From positions 1 through 64,000 of the forward strand of contig WIXG01000315.1 of assembly GCA_009869945.1 (NCBI GenBank): a stretch of DNA of 64,000 bases, read 5' to 3'. A model generated the notes under the pieces. That model was not told where the DNA came from. It did no database searches and saw only the letters and a list, made by a program, of their open reading frames with translations. The DNA is from Mesaphorura yosii (Eukaryota > Arthropoda > Collembola > Poduromorpha > Tullbergiidae). Each line of letters opens with the position of its first letter. Position 1 is the stretch's first letter. Below, piece after piece: positions 1 to 22,700 of this stretch. The translations under genes were made by a program, and so were the position numbers.

Positions 1-1
1 G

Positions 2-13110
<13,109 letters not shown>

Positions 13111-13117
13111 TAATTTT

Positions 13118-13123
13118 TTTTAT
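13118..13123 (-). terminator. Poly(A) signal of GPCR1 (minus strand)
   Basis: TTTATT on the plus strand reads AATAAA on the minus strand, 263 nt downstream of the GPCR1 stop. It lies only 8 nt past the MLCK stop, so the two 3' UTRs probably overlap as antisense RNA. Confidence 0.55.
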
Positions 13124-13348
13124 TGTAACCTGAAATTCTTTGCCTAATTAATTTACAATATCGAATGCTTGCTTATAAAATAGTTGTTACACGGTTTACG
13201 ACCTTTACGATGTATACGATTACACAATGAGGATAAGAATGCATGGAACGAATGTGATTTGAAGCGTCAGAATGCCTTCTCATACGAAGTTAATTACGCG
13301 CATTGTCGCACACTAGCACAATTAAATTGTAAAACTTAAATCCAGTCA

Positions 13349-13354
13349 AATAAA
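13349..13354 (+). terminator. Poly(A) signal of the MLCK gene
   Basis: AATAAA lies 239 nt after the kinase gene's stop codon, in AT-rich 3' UTR, and is the first such hexamer on this strand. Confidence 0.6.
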
Positions 13355-13385
13355 TATAAATTTTGTCGTTTCTAATTATCACTTA

Positions 13386-14699
13386 TCAGTTACTGCAAGA
13401 AACTAGATTCATGAATGACTTTCTGAAAGCCGGAATCATCGCAGCATAAATGATCGGATTCAAGAAACTGTTCAAGTATCGAATCCAACTGGTCATTATA
13501 AACACGTTCTTTGATATTGCATCGGAATTTACGCCTCGAATTAAAAACACTGTAAAGTACGGAATGTATGAAATTAGGAAGATTCCCACAATATAGCCTA
13601 ACCTCTTGGCGACTTGTACTTGACGATTCCTGTGCATGTTCAGACGATTCTGCTTGCTGGACGCGTGATTTGATGTCTTCTTCATAAACAGTTGGATTGA
13701 CGCATTTGGCTTTCTGTCCGCAGAATCTTTACTGGAAGTAGAATTATTTAAGCCTGTGGTCGCGGTTTCAGTCTCAGCGCTTATCTGGGCAACGTCTTCC
13801 GAGCTTGACGTGTTTAGTTCCTTCATCTCTGGATCAGAGCCGGGCAATCCATTCGTGTACGTGCAAATGCCACCGATTTGCGTTATTCTTGTCGCATTGC
13901 TCATGCTCTCGTCTTCTATACTTCCATCTAGACGAAGGCTCACTTGAAAATCGTCGTTGTTCTTGCGACCTGGGAACCCGTACTGGAGATTCTTGAAATG
14001 CTGACGTGTTATCAGGTAGATCTTTCCATAAAGAACGAGCATGACGATGGTCGGAATGTAAAGAATTCCAATACTCGCGATGAGCACGTGTCCCAGTTGT
14101 GTATTAGTTTTGCAGTCACGCCCTCCAAATGTTGACGTCCCGGATTCCGATTCAGGCCACACTGCCAGTGGCACCGCACTGAGCACCAGCGCGGTTGTCC
14201 ACACGGTACAGCTCATCCAAATCACGTTGCATTTGTTCATGAGTCGGTAATGCTTCAGCGGGTATCTAACACCGATGTAACGATCCACACAAATCGCACA
14301 CACTGACAGAATGGAGGCTGAGCACAGCCAAAAATGAAGGTTCGTCCAAATTTTACAGTACAAGGGCCCAAAGTACCACACGCCGCTGATCGTCCAAATT
14401 GCCTTGAACGGCAGACATGAAACTCCGATGAGGAAATCCGCAAGTGCAAGATTTGTAATGAAATAGTGCGTTGACGAGCGTAAGTGCTTGTCGCGGGAAA
14501 GAATCATGACAAGGAGCACAAACCCGTTTCCAATGATTGTGCCACACACAATTAGAGAGATTGCAACCGTTTTCAGCACTGATTCCCAACCCCAGGGCGA
14601 ATGCACAGGAGAGCCAAGCGTGAAGAAGTCACTCCGGCCAACTGTTGAGTTCGTTGAATTACTGAAGGAGTTGAGCACCTCATAAACGTGAGGATGCAT
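13386..14699 (-). CDS. Class A GPCR, amine-receptor-like orphan (GPCR1)
   Basis: Intronless, 437 aa from the ATG at 14699; an upstream in-frame TTG is not needed. The N-terminus carries two N-glycosylation sequons (NSTNST). Seven membrane segments are visible: TM1 with GNGFVLL, TM2 NLALADFLIG, TM3 ending in DRY (CVDRYIGVRYPL), TM4 with conserved Trp, TM5 LYIPTIVM, TM6 SYIPYF, TM7 LNPIIYA. Cys in LYCKIW is the usual TM3 disulfide Cys. Intracellular loop 3 is long and Ser/Thr-rich. The fold and loops resemble alpha-1 adrenergic/octopamine receptors, but the position of the amine-binding Asp (3.32) is His (NLHFWLCSAS), the TM6 Trp (6.48) is Tyr, and the TM5 serines 5.42/5.46 are Ala and Ile. The ligand is therefore unlikely to be a classical monoamine. 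It is a tandem paralogue of the next receptor, same strand. Confidence 0.93.
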   Translation of the reverse strand: MHPHVYEVLNSFSNSTNSTVGRSDFFTLGSPVHSPWGWESVLKTVAISLIVCGTIIGNGFVLLVMILSRDKHLRSSTHYFITNLALADFLIGVSCLPFKAIWTISGVWYFGPLYCKIWTNLHFWLCSASILSVCAICVDRYIGVRYPLKHYRLMNKCNVIWMSCTVWTTALVLSAVPLAVWPESESGTSTFGGRDCKTNTQLGHVLIASIGILYIPTIVMLVLYGKIYLITRQHFKNLQYGFPGRKNNDDFQVSLRLDGSIEDESMSNATRITQIGGICTYTNGLPGSDPEMKELNTSSSEDVAQISAETETATTGLNNSTSSKDSADRKPNASIQLFMKKTSNHASSKQNRLNMHRNRQVQVAKRLGYIVGIFLISYIPYFTVFLIRGVNSDAISKNVFIMTSWIRYLNSFLNPIIYAAMIPAFRKSFMNLVSCSN

Positions 14700-15209
14700 T
14701 TTCCTTTGCTCCAAGGCACACGTTTGCTCTCTTTCAGTTGACCTCAGTGACTAATTTGTTGAAGAATTGAAATCGAAAAAGAATCACCGCAACTGGAAGA
14801 AGACTACGATGGAAGTTGGAAGTACCAAAAAAGAGTTGAGTAATCGAATTATTGAATTAAACCGAGAGTCTTTTTAGCTGAGCTGAGACGAAGAAAGCGC
14901 AGAGGAGGAGGCAAGTGGCAGGAAGTGGATTGATGCAGTTCTTGTGGATGGTGATGATTTATCGCTAAGTCGAGTCCGTTAGAACTTGGACACCAAAGTA
15001 CTAGAATTAAAGTCGCGACGCAACACGCTGTCCACAGTCCATTGAGGTCATAATCACACCGTGCGTCCAAATGCGGTTTACTTGCGTAATGTATTTCGAC
15101 GGAAATGGATTGACACACACGTAGGAATGACCGAATGAGTGGACTCGCATTCACACTGACGCTCAGCCTGCATATTCGCTTAATTCGATTCATGTATTCA
15201 ATGATTAAT

Positions 15210-15655
15210 GAACTTGAACTCAGTTAAGATGAGAATAGAGCATCAAATGAATGGATTGGAGGAAAATCGAAAATTGGGAAGGACCATTTTCTGCAACTTT
15301 TACAGTACCATTTCTAATTCTGTTAAAGTTAGGTTAGAAGAGACTGATGGGATCAAAATGTCCCGAAATAATAGGATTTTTCAAAATTTAATTGAAATGT
15401 GGAAGAAAAATTATATTTTGAAGATTTAAAAATTAAAGTCAAATATTAGGATATCTGGTTGGTTAAAATATGGGTGAAGCTCAAGGTTCATGGAAAAATT
15501 TAATTTTATGGTGAATTTATATATAAATGGGGATTAGCTCTTTTATTAGATTAAAACAGATAGATGAAGTAATTAATAAAGGAATTTAGATTGTTAAATA
15601 AATATAAGTTATATTAAATAATTAATAATGGCGCAAGACGAAAAGACACCAAAAC
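15210..15655 (+). other. AT-rich, C-poor compositional island (possible organelle-derived or decayed insert)
   Basis: Over about 450 bp the sequence becomes strongly AT-rich and C is rare on the plus strand, while flanking DNA is balanced and gene-like. This strand bias is typical of mitochondrial DNA. Near its 3' edge the motif GCAAGACGAAAAGAC at about 15632-15646 recalls the conserved large-subunit rRNA stretch around GACGAGAAGACC, but the expected sequence after it is not present. No translation is convincing in the standard code. A nuclear mitochondrial fragment is only a guess; an old AT-rich repeat is equally possible. Confidence 0.25.
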
Positions 15656-15752
15656 CAAAGACTTCGACTTCGAGGACGTTTATATCTTTACTGAAGTGAG
15701 AAGAAACACAATTCAACCCTTCAGGGTTTTTGGCGGATCATCGTTCCAATAA

Positions 15753-15758
15753 TTTATT
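15753..15758 (-). terminator. Candidate poly(A) signal of GPCR2
   Basis: Minus-strand AATAAA, 254 nt downstream of the GPCR2 stop. Confidence 0.4.
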
Positions 15759-16011
15759 TTTTGTTAGTGAAACAGTGATACATGAACCAATGAAATACGA
15801 GCACAAAAATCCCTACTAGGAACTACAATGAATGAGTCATAATGACTCACTAAAAAGTAATTACGCACTATCGGTCATTACACAGGAAATTGTAATAAAT
15901 TACAGACATTTGCGCAACTTGCAATTCGTGGAACATATTTCCGAATCCCTTTTCCTTAAACTATACAACAGAATAGGATGAGGCCAGACAGCGCAAGTGA
16001 GGTCAGTTTCC

Positions 16012-17283
16012 TTATCTAGCAAGCTTACAAGAGAGAATATCTTTGAACGACTTCTTGAACGCTGGCAACGTCGCCGCGTAAATGATTGGATTAAGGCAAC
16101 TGTTGAAGTATCGAATCCAGCCAAAGAAGAAGAAAACTGGGGTCGAAATTGTTCCTGGATGCAGGGCTTCAATGAGAAAAACAGTGAAGAACGGCACGTA
16201 TGAGAGCAGGAATGCGCCGACAACGAGCGCCAGTCGCCTTGCCACTCTAACTTGTCGATTTCTATTCTGGGCGAGTTTATCTTGCTCAAGATCCTGCTTG
16301 TTGTTAATGTAAGACTGGAACGTTGACTTTCTCTCTGGCCTTTCGTCCTGCTTTCTATTTGGAATCAATTCCCCGTTTGAGTTTGAGGTAAGGTGTGAGT
16401 CCGCCGACGTGCTGGATGTGCTGTTCGAGTAGTCTTCGCTTCCTCCAGACGTCGTGATGGCCGTTATGCTGTCCCTGCCGTACGATGGTTGAATCTTGAC
16501 CCTTTGACTTTGAGTTTTAGGGACTTTTTTTGCTCCGTCGAGCCCGTCACGAAGAACTCTGAAGTGTTGCACCGTGATGTAGTAAATCATTCCATAAAGA
16601 ACCAGCATGATAACAGCTGGAATGTACAGAATGCCAAAACTCGCGACGAGAACGTGGCCAAGTTGTTGGTTGATCTTGCAGACATATTTGTTGTCACTTG
16701 GGGGCTCTGGCCACGCAGCCAGCGGTACAGCGCTCAGGAACAGTGCCGTGCCCCACACACCGCAGCTGATCATGAACACTTTCTTCCTGTTCATGAGCCG
16801 GTAGTGCTTCAACGGGAACTTGACTCCCACGTAGCGATCAATGCACACGGCACAAACGGAGAGAATGGACGCGGAACACATCCAAAAGTGAGTGTAGGCC
16901 CACACGGTGCAGTACGTTTGCCCAAAGTACCAATTGCCAGTGACGGTCAGCGCAGCCAGGAACGGAAGAACGAGTATTCCAACACAAAAATCAGCAGCCG
17001 CCAAGTTGGCGATGAAGTAGTGCGTCGAGGACCTCAGGTTCTTGTCACGGCTGAACTTCATGGCGAGCAGAACCATTCCGTTGCCAAGTATTGTGCCACA
17101 GACAATCAGAGTGAGGATGATGGACTTGAGGACGGTGGGCCCATTCCAAATGACTTCATTGGCGATGTGTTGGCCCACCTGGCTGAGAGGACTTGTCGTG
17201 GTGGAGGCGGGCTCGCTCTTCGGATAGGAAGCGTAAATGAAAGGTGTCGACTTGCTCATGTAATGGCTGACGTGAGAATCCAT
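16012..17283 (-). CDS. Class A GPCR, amine-receptor-like orphan (GPCR2, paralogue of GPCR1)
   Basis: Intronless, 423 aa from the ATG at 17283; the frame is open 14 codons further upstream but only to a TTG. Seven TM segments: GNGMVLLAM (TM1), NLAAADFCVG (TM2), FWMCSASILS to DRY in CIDRYVGV (TM3), TM4 with Trp, LYIPAVIM (TM5), SYVPFF (TM6), FNSCLNPIIYA (TM7), then a short tail with a possible palmitoylated Cys. It shares with GPCR1 the uncommon LKHYRLMN segment after TM3, the AVPLA-WPE sequence at the end of TM4 and GHVL-AS-GILYIP in TM5, so the two arose by tandem duplication. As in GPCR1, 3.32 is His, 6.48 is Tyr and 5.42/5.46 are Ala/Ile. Loop 3 is long and differs fully between the two, suggesting different signalling or regulation. 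Confidence 0.93.
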   Translation of the reverse strand: MDSHVSHYMSKSTPFIYASYPKSEPASTTTSPLSQVGQHIANEVIWNGPTVLKSIILTLIVCGTILGNGMVLLAMKFSRDKNLRSSTHYFIANLAAADFCVGILVLPFLAALTVTGNWYFGQTYCTVWAYTHFWMCSASILSVCAVCIDRYVGVKFPLKHYRLMNRKKVFMISCGVWGTALFLSAVPLAAWPEPPSDNKYVCKINQQLGHVLVASFGILYIPAVIMLVLYGMIYYITVQHFRVLRDGLDGAKKVPKTQSQRVKIQPSYGRDSITAITTSGGSEDYSNSTSSTSADSHLTSNSNGELIPNRKQDERPERKSTFQSYINNKQDLEQDKLAQNRNRQVRVARRLALVVGAFLLSYVPFFTVFLIEALHPGTISTPVFFFFGWIRYFNSCLNPIIYAATLPAFKKSFKDILSCKLAR

Positions 17284-19120
17284 GCTTGAGAACTTTGCTT
17301 CGTTGGGCCTCGGCTTTGGTTTCAAACCGCTTCAAAATTGTGTACTACTACATTCGAGGCTGAGAATTAGAGTGATTGTCAAAATATTGCAACACACTGC
17401 TCGACACGAGTGAGCGGGGAGGACGAGGAAGCCCAGCTATATTTGATTATCGTGTGACGCATAGTTTATGTTTGTCAGATTAACCACGTCACGAGCCCAT
17501 GAAAATCAAAGTGAGTAAGAGCTTGTCGAGAGCCTAACCGATTTCCGTGTAAATTCGTGACCGTCAATGACGATGGAAATTTGAAGTCTGGATTACGCTC
17601 TTCATGGACTGATACAGCCTAAAGTGGTAAAGAGGATAACCGTAATGAGCTCTTGGCGTGGACAGTGGACCAAGAATCCACGTGCAGTTATTTATGGAAA
17701 GTTTATGTTTATGATTTATGAAGTGCAATGCTTATCAGCAAAGCCAGCAAATTAATGCTTTATTTTTCTTTCAAACAACGCTTTAAAATGCTTTATTTAT
17801 TTCAAATTTCCGTTGTGAAAGGTGCAAAAATTGAGTTGAGTTCACGAAAAGATATCAATCAGAGTTTGAGTCAACGTAAGAATCCACTTCCACAACAATG
17901 GACTGCTTATTGAAGACGATCTCCAAAAGAATTTCATCGTCAAAAGGTTTTCACCTTTCAGACTCTTTCGCCCAGATGAGAAGATCCTCCTTAACACTGA
18001 AACCCCTTTCAACCAGTCAGTCCAAGTTTCGATAATTCAGGCAGTTTAACGCGATAATTTTTCCGAAACTCGAAGACAACGTTAAAAAATATCGGAAAAC
18101 TTCCATTTTGGTAAGGAAAATTGAAATTTTCTTTGTTTTTAGACAGGTTTATCCTAATTAATGCTTTTTAACTTTCATGCATTTCACGATTCGTGCTGTA
18201 GGCCGTAAGCGGCCAGCATGTACGTATCGGCCGTATACGATGATTAATTTCACATAACTTCACAGCCGTTGATATTTTGAAAATGCTTATCTGCTTCTAC
18301 TCCGCTAACAACCAGCGTCGCAGCATCATTTAAATGGGTTTGCTGCGCCACGACCCAAATTTGGAAAAATTTGGAAGTTCGTGTGCACCTGAACTGAGCC
18401 CCAAAATTACCGACAGAAGAGCAAGCAGCTTAATTTTGCTGACAAGAGCGTCACCAAGCTGGATCAATTTGAGAGTGAACTCGAGGCCTGCCAAACTGTC
18501 AAGAGTAGCAGCTGTCTCACTTCGCACTGCAAATGTCACCAGCATACCGATTATGTCACTTGGAGATTCCAAAAGCGCGTGCACCACAAACAAGCTCCAG
18601 GGGCACATTAGCGAATTACAGTGCAGTGCAGCTGGGAAATGCCACGGATACTCCTAATCAGGCAGCATGATCGATTAAGTTTGCAAAAATGGGATGGCTG
18701 CCTGCTTTGTGCATTCTGTGACAACCCAATTTAGGGAATCTCAAGAATTCTCGCGTATTTCTATCATAGGCGCACGTTACGTTACGCACGGCCGGTATGT
18801 ATTGGCGATTCGTATACGACTGTGACATTAATGCTATTTCTCAAAAAGTGCTTTTAATGCCGACAAACATTGGATCAATCGACTTGTCTTTCCATGACAC
18901 GTCAAGACCCAAAACATCGTATGGCAATTCCTAGTTTGTTTCAAATAATGCTTTTAATGCTTTTTGCTGACCTTGCTTATCAGTAACCTCAGTATCAGTG
19001 CTTTAGCGTAGTGTCAATCTCGCCGGAACTCAACAAAGACAAAGAGTTGTGCAATGCGCACAAAGTACGACTGACATTCCAAAATAAAACGAGTCATGCA
19101 TGATTCGAAGTAAACAAAAC
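17284..19120. other. Intergenic region between GPCR2 and the shootin-like gene
   Basis: No confident gene. It contains the 5' flank of GPCR2, several scattered AATGCTTT-like words between 17.7 and 19.0 kb, and overlapping open frames on both strands at 18330-18657. The minus frame is hydrophobic and the plus one is not. Neither shows a known domain nor splice context. Confidence 0.5.
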
Positions 19121-19126
19121 TTTATT
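19121..19126 (-). terminator. Poly(A) signal of the shootin-like gene
   Basis: Minus-strand AATAAA, 178 nt downstream of the stop codon. Confidence 0.55.
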
Positions 19127-19303
19127 AACATCATTTTAAAGGGGCTTAATAATATTATGATTATTCTGTGGTTTAATGTACCGGACTTTAGTGTAAACAA
19201 GAACTTAACAAGTTAACATTTACTGTATTATAGCTCGGTGAAGGAAGTAGTATGCTCGAGTCTTTGTAGTAAGTGGTAATCGTATGAATCACATGTGTGT
19301 CAT

Positions 19304-22300
19304 TCAGCACAAAGTGCGTTTGGTCCTCTTCAAATTGTTTAAAATAGACTTCATTTCTTCCACAGCCGCGTCTTCTCCGTTCTGCTTCCCGTTTCCGTTG
19401 GACTCAGCGAGTTCAGTTGGCTAAGACGAACACAACATAGATTACAAAAATGCCCACAGAATTTTGCATGCTATTTATACCTTTCGCGTCAAAGTACGAT
19501 CCATGGGCTTAAGTTTGATTCCTCTCTTGATTTGTGAAACCAACTCATCAATTTGCGGGGAAGCATCAACACCCAATGACCTCTCATTTGGTGGACTGCC
19601 GGTTGCAGAGCTTGACTCACTCGAATTTTTGACTCGTCTTAGCGTAGCCGATTGGAGCGAGGAGCTCAAGGTCGTCGATGGCATTGATGGTGGTGGCCCT
19701 GAGGCGCCCGTGGGCATTGGCGGAGGTGGTGGTGGTGGAGGGCCAGCAGTAGCTGGCTTGGCTCCACTTTCCAGTTCTTGAAGCTTCTTCTGTAATAAAA
19801 TTATTTGCTCTTCCAGGACCTTTATCTTAGAGTCGGACTCAATTGCCCTCGTTTCGTATTCACGAGTCTTCTCATTCAACCGATTCTGAAGTTCTTCGAT
19901 CTGAGCTTCATAATTGTAGCGTTGCTCTTCAAAATTAAATTGCAGTTCGCTCAACGTGTTTAGTGTCTCAAGCAATTGCGAATCCAGTGGAGCGGAAGAT
20001 AAGAGAACTTGGCTCTGACGCTGTAGAACATTTTTCTCAGTTTGCATCTAGAACATATGAATACGATTAGATTTTGAGAAGAATTTTTCGTTGCGATGTT
20101 AGTACTGTTTGTGATTTTAATAAGTACCTTTCTGAGCTCAGTCTCTGCCAAGTGCAGCTTTTGCCTTTCAAGCTCTTGATTTTCACGGAGTCTTTCCAAT
20201 TCAAGTTTAAGTTGGTTCTTATCAGCCTCAAACTGCAATGCCTGATTCTCGTGGGAATTCAGTCTCTGTCTCAATTGACTGTTCTCACTCTTGAGTGTTT
20301 GTGCGTCGTCATTAATTAACATTACGGATTCTTGAGTTTCGAACTCTGCCAGTTTGGCCTTCTCCAATTCAGATTCAACGTCCACAAGTTTGGCTTCGAG
20401 CTCTACAAATTACAAAGCAAATTAGTTGAGCTTCAGAATAGAACTGCATTAAGTTTGAGTCAACTCTGGCCTTACCTTGAACACGATTACGGAGGAATTG
20501 AACCTCTCTGTCAGTCTCTTCACCATTCTCAACTTCGCTCTGCTCAATCAAGTCTTCGAGTCGAATATTGGAATCGTTGATTTGTTGCATCAACACTTGG
20601 CTTTGTCTCTTGAGGCGACGATTTTCCTTATTGTACTGCAAACGAAAATGTTTCGAGATAAAACTACGCACCCGTTTCATTTTAAGTTTTTATTCGCTGC
20701 TAGCCACAAGATAACGTGAATAAACTTTCTGTTCTGGAATTCTTCAGCTTTTAGTTCACAATAATAACTGCGACTAGTTTAGCTTTCGAACTGACTACAA
20801 TTATATTGACTGGATGACATTAAAACAGGATGTTTAGTTAGGGTGTGTCATGTGCGTTTTATCATTCCTAGAATTGAAATAATCTTATCAATTGTATGCA
20901 CGATTATATGTAAATATTTAAGGCTGAAAATCAGGGAATCAAGTGACGGGTTATCCTGCTAATTCATTCATAACATCAAACCGACAAACTGTCAATTTGT
21001 AGATCACAGTTTCATTAAATTCAAAAAGTCCACTCTCGTGCATTAATTCTAGCCCATTTTCTTCACAAAAAGACTTACTTGATCAACACGCACAAGCGCC
21101 TCCGACTTGGACGAATTTTCAAGTTCGTACTTCTTTCTCAGCTTGTGATATTGCTCATAAGTAGCCTCCGACGCTGTAAAACAAAGAATCAACAATGATT
21201 CACACATCAGCATCAACTAGGTCAATCACCAAGCGGCATGCATCGATAAGTGATTCAATTTGCAAGAATTTATTACCTTTTCTTAATGATTCAAGCTGTG
21301 AGTTGGACTGATGTAGTTTCTGGCTCAACTTTTCTCGCTCGTTGTTGGCCTCATTGTACCGTCTACGCAATTCCTCGTAGTCTCGAGTCGCTGTTGACAC
21401 ATAAAATAAAACACGAGCTCAATACATTGCATAATTATACAAAAGACAGCATTGATTGATTTATAAGATGAAAAGCGGCTTGTACTGATCCTATTTGCTG
21501 GTGCGATTCACACAACGATCACAGCTCAATGCTTCGGCCGTACCTGTCATTCACTTAAATGGTATTTACTTAATATTAAAAGAATCTTATGAATTAATTA
21601 TTCATTATAATCAGGTACGAAATCTTACTAGCAAAAAGCTAAAGGACAACCGTACAAATACGAGAATGTGGAACTCTAGAACAAAAGAAATTACAACCAA
21701 AAGAGAAGGGAAGTGTAAATTTAAGCACTGCAATAAAATATTTGGCCATTTTGTACATATTTAGAATTTTCCCCTTTCGACGTGAACAATAAACTACTTG
21801 ACGCTAAATATAGCTTAACCTCATTTCAAGCTGTGAAACTGAGGAGTTGATTCGCTATCCTCAATTTAATTAAAATTGCGTTTGCTGTTTCTTACCTTTT
21901 TGAGCGAGTGTAACAACTTGCAATCTTCTCTTTTCACTTTCCTCATACTTGTCTTTCCAACTGATCGAGTCGTACACATGAGCACGGGGTGAGTGAGAAA
22001 ACGCCAAAGTTAGTCCGGCTCCACTGCTTTTTGAGGGCGGAGGTCTTGAGACACTCGCTGGCGTCTTTGGAGCACTGATCCCGGCTTTAAGATTGCTCTG
22101 ACTATGTTGTTTCATCGCGAGGAATGGATTTGCTGGACTCACAGGTGACACCAGCTTTGGAATTGACGATGTTCGCCTCAGAACAGGCTTGTCGCCAAAT
22201 GGGACGGTCGGTTTTGGATTTGACGGAGAATTTGCACTGGGTTTCTTGTTATCGTTGTTTGTTCCTAAACCGTTCACTGCTCCATGGCCATTGTGATGAA

Positions 22301-22700
22301 TTCCATTGGTGTTGTTTCCATTATGCTCACCAGGAGAGTTCTGTCTTCTCGTACTTGAAAATTTAGTTATTGACTCTGATTCAGATGATGATGATGAACT
22401 AGGTAGACTTAGAGTCATACTCGTTTTGGAGTACAATTGCTGGTGCTTACTGGTTGACGTCATGTTGATATGATTATTGACTGCGAGCGGAGTCGCCGCA
22501 GTCTTTGGCGGATTAATTGTGTTGTTGATACTGTTGCTCTTGTTTTGAGTGTATTTACCATTTCCATTCGTAGAACCAAGTGGAAAGTTGCCTTTATTAT
22601 TAGCCACAAAGGAAGGAATACATTCGCTGTTATCCTCTTGCTGTTGAAACATTTGTATGCGGCTCTTGACACTACTCACATTTCGAGCTGTACTTGTCAT
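19304..22700 (-). CDS. SHTN1: Shootin-1-like coiled-coil/polyproline protein
   Basis: Seven coding exons whose phases all agree: 22700-21896, 21390-21277, 21173-21079, 20635-20476, 20402-20128, 20047-19481, 19420-19304; 710 aa. A 5' UTR intron (about 22706-22811) ends just before the ATG. Residues 1-268 are Ser/Asn-rich and probably disordered; about 255-590 form a long coiled coil; 586-593 is an eight-proline run; about 653-665 is QIKRGIKLKPM; the C-terminus has VEEMKSILNNLK. The second half lines up with vertebrate shootin-1 in order: the repeated motif LKRQSQVL / LQRQSQVLL, polyproline, the basic RIKKGVHLRPV-like helix, and a final DELKGILGTLN-like element. Shootin-1 links actin flow to L1-CAM and cortactin in growing axons. 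The basic segment after polyproline resembles a WH2-type actin-binding motif, but that is inference. The long Ser/Asn N-terminus is not in vertebrate shootin as I know it. Confidence 0.78.

Larger units (their letters stand above)
14700..16011. other. Spacer between the two GPCR genes
   Basis: No gene recognised. It holds the 5' flank of GPCR1, an AT-rich G-skewed island at about 15210-15655 (listed separately), and the 3' UTR of GPCR2. A 114-codon minus-strand frame at 14849-15193 has no recognisable domain and is probably chance or 5' leader. Confidence 0.6.

Noticed and set aside
14048-14070. GGAATGTAAAGAA, identical to the core of miR-1
   Set aside because: It lies in the coding sequence of GPCR1 (antisense to TM5 codons), differs from miR-1 after the core, and no matching arm for a hairpin is nearby.
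14849-15193. 114-codon minus-strand frame upstream of GPCR1
   Set aside because: No domain, no splice context and composition like flanking DNA; probably leader or chance.
16489-17289. 266-codon open frame on the plus strand
   Set aside because: It is the antisense shadow of GPCR2, which has all class A receptor motifs on the minus strand.
18330-18657. Overlapping open frames on both strands
   Set aside because: Neither product has a recognisable domain, and overlap on both strands is typical of chance.
18184-18850. Two similar words with CGTATACGA at 18.23 and 18.81 kb
   Set aside because: Similarity is short and interrupted; not enough to call a repeat.
19318-19340. Similarity to miR-133 (TTGGTCCTCTTCAA)
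   Set aside because: It is the last coding exon of the shootin-like gene read in antisense; codons explain it.
21495-21764. 89-codon frame in a shootin intron ending in a CxxxHC-like stretch
   Set aside because: The spacing does not fit a C2H2 finger, and splice phases of the flanking exons already agree without it.
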